This document shows positions 27,451 to 33,464 of a stretch of DNA of 64,000 bases, in pieces (the first letter of the stretch is position 1; each line of letters starts with the position of its first letter). This DNA is from Segatella hominis (GTDB lineage: Bacteria > Bacteroidota > Bacteroidia > Bacteroidales > Bacteroidaceae), in NCBI RefSeq assembly GCF_019249725.2, contig NZ_CP137559.1:167501-231500 (forward strand). Direction: 5' to 3'. The notes under the pieces were generated by a model. It made no database searches. It was not told the origin of the DNA and saw nothing but the letters and a program-made list of their open reading frames with translations. The position numbers and the translations under genes are program-made.

Positions 27451-27909
27451 TTATCCCTCTATGGGTCTCCAGAACAGGGCGTATGTCATGTCTAAATCGA
27501 CGAGTCCCCGTTGCTTGCACTCGATGTGAAACACGGCTGCACCGCCTTCGTAGTGTATGCCGTTGTCGCGCGTCACCACACCCTCGGTTTCATCGGTCGG
27601 CATGCGTGGGTCGTAGAAGCGAACCAGGCAGCCTTTCTTCATCATCTTGTCGGTGTTCTTCAGAAACTCGGCAGACTTGATGACCTTTATTTTGTTGCGA
27701 CTCACGTTGATGTATAGTGCCATGGTGTGGGTAATCTTGCAAAGCTTCATCACCACGTCGTACACTTCCTCGTTGAGGTAATCCGAACCGTCTGCGCTCG
27801 TTATCTCCGTCATGGTTGCATCGGGATAGAACTGACGGTATTGCCAGAGCAGGTCATTGGAATCCTGCAGGAGACGGACATCCATATCCCTAACCTTACG
27901 CTTGTTCAT
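27451..27909 (-). CDS. Accessory protein, unknown
   Basis: 152 aa, mixed alpha/beta, with SNDLLWQYRQFYPDATMTEI near the start and a beta-rich second half (GCLVRFYDPRMPTDETEG, GAAVFHIECKQRGLVDLD). It begins in a 4-bp overlap with the previous gene. Not recognised. A 37-bp gap separates it from the next gene, the largest in this operon. Confidence 0.6.
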   Translation of the reverse strand: MNKRKVRDMDVRLLQDSNDLLWQYRQFYPDATMTEITSADGSDYLNEEVYDVVMKLCKITHTMALYINVSRNKIKVIKSAEFLKNTDKMMKKGCLVRFYDPRMPTDETEGVVTRDNGIHYEGGAAVFHIECKQRGLVDLDMTYALFWRPIEG

Positions 27910-28199
27910 GCTATATTCTGTTTATGTGATTTATACTTGGCCAATGTCATCTTGTATGGCATAGCCTTGAAACTCAGGTATGGAATGTAGAAGAAATGAT
28001 TGCTCTGCCATCTGATAATGTTGCCGTGCTTATCTACACTCTTCCAGGCTGCAACTGAGAATATTACCCGATCTGATTTATCAGAGAATTTAACCTCCAT
28101 TTCGGCAGCATTCGTTTGCTTGCACTCCTTCGCAAGAAATCGGTAAGAATCAATTTGCTTGCGAGAGAGGAATAGCTTTTTACCTTTGCGCTTCATCAC
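27906..28199 (-). CDS. Small basic accessory protein
   Basis: 97 aa, strongly basic (MMKRKGKKLFLSRKQIDSYR; MPYKMTLAKYKSHKQN), with aromatic-rich middle (NHFFYIPYLSFKA). Basic charge and short length would suit nucleic-acid binding, but no known fold is evident. ATGA overlaps join it to both neighbours. Confidence 0.6.
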   Translation of the reverse strand: MMKRKGKKLFLSRKQIDSYRFLAKECKQTNAAEMEVKFSDKSDRVIFSVAAWKSVDKHGNIIRWQSNHFFYIPYLSFKAMPYKMTLAKYKSHKQNIA

Positions 28200-28438
28200 A
28201 TCACCTCCCCTCCGAAAAAGAAACCGCTGACTGCCACGATGGCCATCAGAGCCACCATGCCCAACATGACCTTGGCGACGTCTCCATAAGTGACCGTCTC
28301 GTCACAGAGGAAACTGAAGGTTTCGCTCTTGGTCTTGGCGAGTTTCTTGATTTCACACTTGAGGGCCTTGATATCCTCCTCAACGCTGATGCCTACAGGT
28401 CTCACCTGTGCATCATTTAATAAAATAGAATTCTGCAT
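28196..28438 (-). CDS. Small single-pass membrane protein, first gene of the accessory operon
   Basis: 80 aa from the ATG at 28438 (MQNSILLNDAQVRPVG); a longer frame upstream would run through the repeat element and is less likely. Residues 20-55 are charged and coiled-coil-like, and residues about 57-75 form a C-terminal membrane helix (VMLGMVALMAIVAVSGFFFG), a tail-anchored layout. The start codon lies five bases after the third copy of the 14-bp leader element, so pairing of that element could block ribosome entry. Confidence 0.6.
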   Translation of the reverse strand: MQNSILLNDAQVRPVGISVEEDIKALKCEIKKLAKTKSETFSFLCDETVTYGDVAKVMLGMVALMAIVAVSGFFFGGEVM

Positions 28439-28443
28439 ATTGC

Positions 28444-28689
28444 ATCGTCTTATAACCATTAACAGCCGATTGTACAAAAGGGTGGCGGCTGCATTCCCCG
28501 TTGGTTATAAGACGATGGCTTATCCGGAAGGACAAATCAAATCTTACGGTTCATGCAGCCGCCATATTGAAAAGACCTTTTTCCCGCTGCCGGGAAAATG
28601 ATACTTTATAGGCATAAAAAAAGCCTGCGGCTAAGAAGCCATAGGCGAAACGGTCGCCTTGCCGGATAGTTTACTATCGTCTTATAACC
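28444..28689. repeat. Three copies of a 14-bp element
   Basis: ATCGTCTTATAACC at 28444-28457 and 28676-28689 (direct), and its exact reverse complement at 28503-28516. The second and third copies also share CCGGATA a few bases away on the same side. Confidence 0.9.
28616..28646 (-). terminator. Early terminator in the leader
   Basis: GCCTATGGCT, loop TCTT, AGCCGCAGGC, then seven T on the minus strand. A transcript from the promoter at 28695-28726 would end here after about 70-75 nt unless read-through occurs. Confidence 0.85.
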
Positions 28690-28694
28690 GTTGG

Positions 28695-28726
28695 CAAAGA
28701 TAAGGAGAATATTTGGAACTGCCAAA
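28695..28726 (-). promoter_or_regulatory. Promoter of the structured leader
   Basis: On the minus strand TTTG (28726-28723), 20-nt spacer, TATCTTTG (28702-28695): full consensus match. Confidence 0.85.
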
Positions 28727-28799
28727 TATTTTTGGGAAAAAGTTTTGTTTTTGGTGGAAAAGGTTATTTTTTTGAGAGAAATGATAGGAAAAGGGAATG

Positions 28800-28832
28800 A
28801 AAAAGCCCCCGATGCATCTCGCACCAGGGGCT
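28800..28832 (-). terminator. Terminator of hicAB
   Basis: On the minus strand GAGCCCCTGGTGC, loop, GCATCGGGGGCTTTTTC: GC-rich stem and T run, 38 bp after the hicB stop. It shares GATGCATCGGGGGC with the hairpin at 30554-30580. Confidence 0.8.
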
Positions 28833-28869
28833 CAAGAGTTCATTTAATTACTTTATGAAAACACAACCA

Positions 28870-29268
28870 TCAGAAGACGGTTGCTTGTAAATCCGCTTTA
28901 ATACTGTTCATGCAAGCATTGAGTCGCTGGTATGTCTTCTCTCCAGCGGTCTTGACTCCACTTACATACTGGCGCATGAGCGATGGGTTGATGCCTGCAC
29001 GTCTGGCAATCTCCGTGGCGTTGAGGAACGAAAATTCCTTGAAGAAGGCTTGCACGTCGTACTTATATGTAAAAGTCAAGTCTTGCAAGTCCTTGTTATC
29101 AGGATCATCATCCCTGCACTCCTGCAAAGCTTTCATGAAATCAGCCTTTGCCTCCTCAGCGGTAGCCCCATCGCCATCAATGACTGCATAATTACCCAAT
29201 GGCTTATCATTGTAACAAGAATATCCGCCATCACCATATTCTAAAATCAGCATTACATTCTTTGCCAT
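28870..29268 (-). CDS. hicB: HicB-like antitoxin
   Basis: 132 aa from the ATG at 29268 (MAKNVMLILEYGDGGYSCYN). N-terminal HicB partial RNase-H-like fold (about 1-60, with GDGATAEEAKADFMKALQEC) and a C-terminal HTH (about 90-115, FLNATEIARRAGINPSLMRQ). It would bind and silence the HicA RNase and repress the pair's own promoter. It follows hicA by 94 bp, a larger gap than in most hicAB pairs. An upstream in-frame extension overlaps hicA and is not used. Confidence 0.85.
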   Translation of the reverse strand: MAKNVMLILEYGDGGYSCYNDKPLGNYAVIDGDGATAEEAKADFMKALQECRDDDPDNKDLQDLTFTYKYDVQAFFKEFSFLNATEIARRAGINPSLMRQYVSGVKTAGEKTYQRLNACMNSIKADLQATVF

Positions 29269-29362
29269 ATATCTTATTTGTTTAAAATCCATATAAAAAG
29301 AGTTCCCCACACATCCATTACAGAAAGTAATCATTTGTAAGGTTAAGGGCAGTTGCCCGGAC

Positions 29363-29548
29363 TTATGGTCCGAGCAACGTCTTTTTAATGCGTCTAAGCA
29401 ACCCTGTCTTAACCTCATGGCTACCATGTCTTGGAATTCTGATTTTCATCCCATTCTTGGGATTGAACCATTCATCGTGCTCGGCACCATGTCGAGTGAT
29501 AAAGCATCCTGCTTTAGTCAACTCATTGTACAATTGATTGTGTTTCAT
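29363..29548 (-). CDS. hicA: HicA-like mRNA interferase toxin
   Basis: 61 aa, full length for HicA. The dsRBD-like fold is clear: LTKAGCFITRHGAEHDEW with the catalytic His after RHG-type turn, then NGMKIRIPRHGSHEVKTGLL and a C-terminal helix RRIKKTL. HicA cleaves mRNA in a translation-independent way; the antitoxin is encoded next to it. In a prophage it may stabilise the element or act in phage defence (known roles of the family, not shown here). Confidence 0.88.
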   Translation of the reverse strand: MKHNQLYNELTKAGCFITRHGAEHDEWFNPKNGMKIRIPRHGSHEVKTGLLRRIKKTLLGP

Positions 29549-29594
29549 TGTTGTAATTAAATATGTTAAAGAACTCTTTGTCTGAATGACACTG

Positions 29595-29625
29595 CAAAGG
29601 TAGCAAAAAGCTACAAACTACCAAA
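29595..29625 (-). promoter_or_regulatory. hicAB promoter
   Basis: On the minus strand TTTG (29625-29622), 19-nt spacer, TACCTTTG (29602-29595), 46 bp before hicA. Confidence 0.8.
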
Positions 29626-29642
29626 TATTTAGGTAGCTTTTT
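29604..29642. promoter_or_regulatory. Inverted repeat over the hicAB promoter
   Basis: AAAAAGCTAC on the left and GTAGCTTTTTT on the right, about 20 bp apart, span the spacer and -33 box. Likely operator for the HTH of HicB (inference). Confidence 0.5.
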
Positions 29643-29694
29643 TGCTATATTAACTAAACTTTAACATTTGGGGAAGAAAAACTAGGGGTTGAGG

Positions 29695-29895
29695 AATAAA
29701 AAGGAATAAAAACGGAAAGAAACCGGAATGAATCGGAATCATATCCAGGAATGACCGGAAATGATTGCAAAAACGACCGAAAATGACCGGAAATGACCGC
29801 GTAAACGGGGTTCTTCAGCTAGAGGTTGAGGAAGGAATTCCTTGAAAATTCCGTGATTTTCCGCATATTTTCCGTGTGCTTTCCGTGTTATCTCA
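29695..29895. repeat. Iteron-like CGGAAA / TTTCCG cluster
   Basis: Between about 29712 and 29800 there are six degenerate copies around (A)CCGGAAATGA, and between about 29848 and 29887 four of TTTCCGTG, in opposite orientation. No convincing gene lies here. An open frame exists on the minus strand (from 29927) but its codons simply follow the repeats. Confidence 0.6.
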
Positions 29896-29906
29896 ATAAA
29901 ATTCCT

Positions 29907-29914
29907 TATATTTG
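29907..29914 (+). promoter_or_regulatory. -7 element of the 68-aa plus-strand gene
   Basis: TATATTTG, 37 bp before the start codon; the -33 box is poor. Confidence 0.45.
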
Positions 29915-29951
29915 CATCGTTTTTCATTTTTAATATAATAAGATACAAGGT

Positions 29952-30158
29952 ATGGAAGAAAAAGATCTCTTGAAGCGAGTAGAGATGCTCGAGAAGCAGC
30001 AGCGCTCCCTGCTGGATGCATTCAGCCCCATCTGGCACGACTATCATAAAAATAGCGGGTTGGGATATGCTGTAAAAAGCATACTGGGTATCCTGGTTCT
30101 TATCCTGGTATGCCTGTTCCTGCTGGTAGCTCTGCTACATGCCGAGAACATTTGCTAA
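29952..30158 (+). CDS. Small membrane protein on the opposite strand (moron-like)
   Basis: 68 aa. Residues 1-25 are a charged coiled-coil (MEEKDLLKRVEMLEKQQRSL), residues about 41-63 a membrane helix (VKSILGILVLILVCLFLLVA). It is one of only three phage genes on the plus strand, with its own candidate promoter, which is the pattern of a gene expressed from the prophage. Its 3' end overlaps by 24 bp the 3' end of a minus-strand membrane protein. Function unknown; superinfection exclusion is a possibility by analogy only. Confidence 0.6.
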   Translation: MEEKDLLKRVEMLEKQQRSLLDAFSPIWHDYHKNSGLGYAVKSILGILVLILVCLFLLVALLHAENIC

Positions 30159-30278
30159 GGTCTTGGCCAGCCATCCTGCAATGAAGCCTCCTGCACCATA
30201 GAGGAACATATCATCCTTGCTCATTTCGTTCTTGGTGAACAGGCCCAATATGTAGTCTATTATCTTATTCTCATTCAT
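30135..30278 (-). CDS. Very small membrane protein
   Basis: 47 aa from the ATG at 30278 (MNENKIIDYILGLFTKNEMS), ending in a Gly/Ala-rich hydrophobic segment (LYGAGGFIAGWLAKTLANVL). An in-frame start at 30398 would give 87 aa, but that codon lies inside a terminator stem and the extension is Ser/Asp-rich with little structure. Not recognised. It faces the 68-aa plus-strand gene tail to tail. Confidence 0.5.
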   Translation of the reverse strand: MNENKIIDYILGLFTKNEMSKDDMFLYGAGGFIAGWLAKTLANVLGM

Positions 30279-30378
30279 ATTCTTCTTGTTTTGAAAATGT
30301 CCCTCATTTGAGTACCCACTTCCATCATCACTGGAATGACTCCACTCATCGTCATCATATCCTATAATCTTTCTCATC

Positions 30379-30425
30379 AAACAAAACGGCTCGTGCATCC
30401 AGAGGGCAGTCCTTCAGCACGAGCC
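30379..30425 (-). terminator. Terminator ending a short transcript
   Basis: On the minus strand GGCTCGTGC, 20-nt loop, GCACGAGCC (9 perfect pairs), then GTTTTGTTTG. It lies about 75 nt into the transcript from the promoter at 30505-30536. Confidence 0.7.
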
Positions 30426-30497
30426 ATAACAGCTGTATATTTTAAATTTGCCCTGCGTGAGACCTGCCCGAATCACACATTGCATAATAATCTATGT
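30380..30497 (-). ncRNA. Small RNA candidate between promoter and terminator
   Basis: A perfect promoter and a strong terminator define a transcript of about 115 nt without a good reading frame. It could be a trans-acting RNA or an attenuated leader of the 47-aa gene. Based on signals only. Confidence 0.45.
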
Positions 30498-30504
30498 TTG
30501 GATG

Positions 30505-30536
30505 CAAAGATAATATTTTTATTTGAGGCAGCCAAA
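30505..30536 (-). promoter_or_regulatory. Strong promoter, accessory region
   Basis: On the minus strand TTTG (30536-30533), 20-nt spacer, TATCTTTG (30512-30505). Confidence 0.85.
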
Positions 30537-30553
30537 CGTTTTGACAACAAAAT

Positions 30554-30580
30554 GCCCCCGATGCATCACACACCGAGGGC
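30554..30580 (-). terminator. Hairpin after the DUF5053-like gene
   Basis: On the minus strand GCCCTCGGTG, loop TGTGATG, CATCGGGGGC, followed by ATTTTGTT. The T run is weak; on the plus strand a T-rich stretch begins nine bases later, so it may act in both directions. Confidence 0.6.
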
Positions 30581-30718
30581 ATTCGTTTAATTTTTTCTTT
30601 TTGCCATATGTTTTTAATTGTTTTGAAACTTAACCATGCCTAATCGCATGATTAGCACCACAAGGCTATGGTGTCTTTTGTCTTATAGGGGAGTGCTTAG
30701 CCCCTAGCCTCATTTTTC
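30581..30718. other. Short region without a gene
   Basis: Between the hairpin at 30554-30580 and the stop of the DUF5053-like gene. Only frames of fewer than 20 codons occur; no promoter or hairpin of note. Confidence 0.5.
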
Positions 30719-30976
30719 TTAGATTCTATCCGCTGCAGCACGAATGCGATTTGAAACCTCGCATAGTGCTCCACGGAGCATTACTTTTTCCTCTTCGGTG
30801 AAACCACCTACACCACCATTACCATCGATACCATCAAGCTTGTGGTAGAGCCATGATGACGATTTTCCAAAATAAGTGCGTGCTATCTCGCGCCATGATA
30901 CCAATAACTGGATATCCTGAATGCGCTGCTTTACGGCACTGTCCTTAACCTGGTTTGTTTTTGCTACAATTTCCAT
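30719..30976 (-). CDS. DUF5053-like small HTH protein
   Basis: 85 aa. The core WREIARTYFGKSSSWLYHKL is a helix-turn-helix found in DUF5053 proteins, widespread small proteins in Bacteroidota mobile elements; an acidic/Gly linker (DGIDGNGGVGGFTEEEK) and a second helix (EVSNRIRAAADRI) follow. Probably binds DNA, target unknown. It is read in the same direction as the 48-aa gene before it. Confidence 0.7.
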   Translation of the reverse strand: MEIVAKTNQVKDSAVKQRIQDIQLLVSWREIARTYFGKSSSWLYHKLDGIDGNGGVGGFTEEEKVMLRGALCEVSNRIRAAADRI

Positions 30977-30994
30977 AATTCCATTGTTTTTAAT

Positions 30995-31019
30995 GCCCTC
31001 CCCGAAGGGAGGGCTTTTT
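30995..31019 (+). terminator. Perfect GC hairpin with plus-strand T run
   Basis: GCCCTCCC, loop CGAA, GGGAGGGC, TTTTTG. On the plus strand it is a textbook terminator; on the minus strand it sits between the 48-aa gene and the DUF5053-like gene with A residues, not T, behind it. Confidence 0.75.
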
Positions 31020-31024
31020 GTTAG

Positions 31025-31171
31025 TTACTCTGGCATGTCAACCAAGTCATCAAAAAGCTGCTGGGCATACCATAATAATTGCGGATAACCATCTGGGTAA
31101 GATAGCCTGTAATTTCTAATAGCCTCTATCAGTTCCGCTTCTTTTTCGTTTAATTCGTACTTTAAATTCAT
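31025..31171 (-). CDS. 48-aa phage protein (short gene)
   Basis: Starts at the ATG at 31171 (MNLKYELNEKEAELIEAIRN) and ends TAA at 31025. Acidic, amphipathic helix followed by SYPDGYPQLLWYAQQLFDDL. A perfect promoter lies 29 bp upstream and coding composition is good, so I take it as real. No family recognised. It may be co-transcribed with the DUF5053-like gene. Confidence 0.65.
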   Translation of the reverse strand: MNLKYELNEKEAELIEAIRNYRLSYPDGYPQLLWYAQQLFDDLVDMPE

Positions 31172-31199
31172 ACGCACTATTTTTTTAAAAAAGACGATG

Positions 31200-31231
31200 C
31201 AAAGATACTACTAATTTTCGTATTATCCAAA
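31200..31231 (-). promoter_or_regulatory. Promoter of the 48-aa and DUF5053-like genes
   Basis: On the minus strand TTTG (31231-31228), 20-nt spacer, TATCTTTG (31207-31200): full match. Confidence 0.85.
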
Positions 31232-31358
31232 TATTTACTACGAAAAAACGTATTTTTGGCAAATATTTAACATTTGAACATAAAAATGGGTAATGTTTGA
31301 CCACTTTTAGGCTCTTGCCAGACTACTTTCGCCGTCAGGCGAAAAATTTGCGAAAACA

Positions 31359-31380
31359 GGGAAGACAGAAATGTCTTCCC
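31359..31380 (-). terminator. Terminator of the radC operon
   Basis: GGGAAGAC, loop of 6, GTCTTCCC, then TGTTTTCG on the minus strand, 17 bp after the radC stop. Confidence 0.75.
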
Positions 31381-31396
31381 TGTACCTTATTATATA

Positions 31397-32086
31397 TTAT
31401 AGCTTGCCTTTGTCGTGGAAGCTATAGAAGCCATCCTCTGTGATGATGATGTGGTCCATGAAGAAAAGGCGCATGATTTGGCAAGCCTTGTGTATCTTCA
31501 AAGTTACTTCTTCATCAGCCTTGCTTGGCGTGGCATTGTTGGACGGGTGGTTATGTGCCACGGCTAAGATAGTGGCATTGTTGAGCACCGCTTCTTTCAT
31601 TATCAATCGTACATCGACCGCAGTTTCCGTCAGTCCTCCCTCGCTGAGTTTGATGCACTTTATCAGCCTGAAGTTCTGATTCATCAGCACCACGAAGAAA
31701 CGTTCTTTCTCGTTGTCCTCCATCTGAGGGAGAAGAAAGTTATAGAGTGCCAAGCTACTGCCGAGGTCGGTCTGCCGAGCCACCTTTTCCATTTGGTAGC
31801 GTCTTCCGAGTTCGATGGCGGCTTGTATGGCTATCGCCTTGCAGTCGCCTACACCCTGCACCACTTCGAGTTCCTCAATTCTCGCACGCTTGATATTACG
31901 TAGGCTCTCGCCCATAATATTATAAATCTGTCGTGCCTGCTGTAGGCTCTCTTTTGTTCCTGCCCCTCTGTTCATCACAAGCGATAGAAGTTCCACGTTG
32001 CTGAGGGTGTCCATGCCGTAGTTGTAGGCTCTGTATTGAGGTCTTTCCTCCATGCAAAGGTCGTTATAATTTTGTCGTATCATCAT
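31397..32086 (-). CDS. radC: RadC/JAB-domain protein
   Basis: 229 aa. N-terminal helix-hairpin-helix region (about 20-95, LEVVQGVGDCKAIAIQAAIE) and a C-terminal JAB/MPN domain with the zinc motif HNHPSNNATPSKAD (His, His, Ser, Asp). RadC-like proteins are common in mobile elements of this phylum; the fold is that of a metal-dependent isopeptidase or nuclease, and the real job is unsettled. It follows the phosphoribosyltransferase gene by 11 bp, so the two form an operon ended by its own terminator. Confidence 0.88.
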   Translation of the reverse strand: MMIRQNYNDLCMEERPQYRAYNYGMDTLSNVELLSLVMNRGAGTKESLQQARQIYNIMGESLRNIKRARIEELEVVQGVGDCKAIAIQAAIELGRRYQMEKVARQTDLGSSLALYNFLLPQMEDNEKERFFVVLMNQNFRLIKCIKLSEGGLTETAVDVRLIMKEAVLNNATILAVAHNHPSNNATPSKADEEVTLKIHKACQIMRLFFMDHIIITEDGFYSFHDKGKL

Positions 32087-32097
32087 TATATTTTTTA

Positions 32098-32622
32098 TTA
32101 GTTATACATTCTTTTGGTTCTTGCGAGGAACATGGCACCCATGACCTCGGCGCCACATTCAGCGAGTTGGCTTGCAAACTCTTGGGCGGTCGCTCCGCTT
32201 GTTATCACATCGTCGAAGATGATGACCTTCTTGCCCTTGAAATACTCTCTATCGAGTGCCACCCTGTAGCCGAAGCTTTCAGAAACATGGTTTGCGCTGT
32301 TGTGCTTGGCTGTGCGCTCGCCATAGATGAAAAGATGGTCGTTGCCGTTCTGTACCTTAGCCCCTTGGCTCACCTTGGAGGCGAAACGAGAGAAACGCTT
32401 GGTGTATTTCTTGGAGTTGGCGGCTGGAGCGCAAACAAGCACGAAGTCTCCGGCTTTGTCGCCATAGGTCTGAGAGAATGACTTTGCCACCATGTCGGCT
32501 GCATAGTCTGTCGCCCACTTCTTGCCATCCTTGAAGGCAAAGATGAAGTTTCTTACTTGCTCTGCCTTGGCTGAGCGGTCGAAACGCTTGGAGTTGTACT
32601 CGTAATAGTTGAAAGTCTTCAT
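32098..32622 (-). CDS. ComF-like phosphoribosyltransferase
   Basis: 174 aa from the ATG at 32622 (MKTFNYYEYNSKRFDRSAKA). It has a type I PRTase fold with the PRPP-binding loop VIIFDDVITSGAT (about 130-142) and no zinc finger at the N-terminus, unlike full ComF. Such proteins accompany radC in Bacteroidota elements; a link to DNA uptake or nucleotide salvage is possible but not shown. The frame is open to 32736, but the extension contains a repeated GACGGGCAGA word and looks non-coding. Confidence 0.8.
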   Translation of the reverse strand: MKTFNYYEYNSKRFDRSAKAEQVRNFIFAFKDGKKWATDYAADMVAKSFSQTYGDKAGDFVLVCAPAANSKKYTKRFSRFASKVSQGAKVQNGNDHLFIYGERTAKHNSANHVSESFGYRVALDREYFKGKKVIIFDDVITSGATAQEFASQLAECGAEVMGAMFLARTKRMYN

Positions 32623-33128
32623 ACGCTTTAAAATTTTTATTCTACCCAGAGGGCTAAAGGAGCTTTTTACTTGAACTCGTCTTTGTCTGCCCGTCTGAGA
32701 GTTTTTTTTATTCTGCCCGTCAGGCTTTTTTGTCACTTTTTACGGTGCAATGAGACGAGTGGAGAAGAGGTATGAAGACCAAGGAATTTCGGCTAAAAGT
32801 TACAGGAATACCCAATCTGTGATTGTGGAAGGCTGCCAGAAAGTTTTCGCAGAAATCGGGAACCAGTACTTGGTAGGTACCGTCCGCCGTAAATTTGCTG
32901 AGGAAAAAGGGATAAAGTCTGATGGGCTACCTATAAAGGGCTGCTCTCGGAGCGGATAAAGCGGACAAAGAAAAGGCTTTGCCTTACCTTGGTGTTAAGC
33001 CTCTGTGACGTTTGAATAGCGCAAATTTTAACATCTGTATAGAAATGGGTAAAAAGAAAATTTGCGTATCAAGAAAACCGTGTTTTGCGGTCTTTGGAGC
33101 GGAAAACAGACCTTAGAGCGATGAAATC

Positions 33129-33267
33129 ACGACATTTTGCACCTCTCGACCTCGGTTTGGAGGATGCAAAATGTGTCGTTTTACGACAGGTTTTCCACAC
33201 CCACGGCTTGGAAAACCTCGGTTTTATCGTGGTTTTAGGGTTTCAAAGGGGAAAAAGTTCCCCTTTG
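33129..33267. repeat. Three successive stem-loops
   Basis: ACGACATTTTGCA (33129-33141) with TGCAAAATGTGTCGT (33165-33179; a 2-nt bulge); AGGTTTTCC (33188-33196) with GGAAAACCT (33210-33218); CAAAGGGGAA (33244-33253) with TTCCCCTTTG (33258-33267). None is followed by a proper T run. Either a folded RNA or a DNA signal. Confidence 0.75.
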
Positions 33268-33374
33268 CGTCGGAAACGACCCCCCACCGCCCTGCGCCCG
33301 AGCGCGCCTCCCGACCCTTGGAAAAGACGGAATATGTAAACAAGTATTAAGAAGTTTGTAAGAGTGCTAAACAC

Positions 33375-33408
33375 AAAAAAGGGGAGTCCGCATCGCTGCG
33401 AACTCCCC
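33375..33408 (-). terminator. Late (head) operon terminator after TerL
   Basis: On the minus strand GGGGAGTTCGC, loop, GCGGACTCCCC, then TTTTTTGTG, 57 bp behind the TerL stop. Confidence 0.88.
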
Positions 33409-33464
33409 CAAACGGCGGTCAAGCGAGAATGCCAACCACCTATAGTCGTATGAAAAAAATAATA

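Larger units (their letters stand above)
28439..28702 (-). ncRNA. Structured leader / riboregulator candidate
   Basis: On the minus strand, in order: element A GGTTATAAGACGAT (28689-28676), terminator (28646-28616), hairpin around CCCGGCAGCGGG (about 28597-28578), arm D (28564-28553, TGGCGGCTGCAT), element B ATCGTCTTATAACC (28516-28503), arm E (28494-28483, complement of D) and element C, identical to A (28457-28444). B can pair perfectly with either A or C, and D:E encloses B. The next start codon is at 28438. Function is inferred from pairing only; a DNA inversion site is the main alternative. Confidence 0.55.
32623..33464. other. 840-bp gap between TerL and the radC operon
   Basis: No convincing gene. 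Frames on the plus strand (32750-32959, 33085-33339) have skewed composition and no promoter. It contains the radC-operon leader (with GACGGGCAGA twice, at about 32686-32695 and 32713-32722), three strong stem-loops (33129-33267) and the late terminator (33375-33408). Confidence 0.6.

Noticed and set aside
29739..29927. 62-codon minus-strand frame
   Set aside because: Its codons follow short DNA repeats and it lacks a convincing start; kept only as a doubt in the iteron finding.
32750..32959. 69-codon plus-strand frame
   Set aside because: No promoter, odd composition, lies in the leader/terminator zone between minus-strand operons.
33085..33339. 84-codon plus-strand frame
   Set aside because: Coincides with the stem-loops; composition is a by-product of GC-rich inverted repeats.
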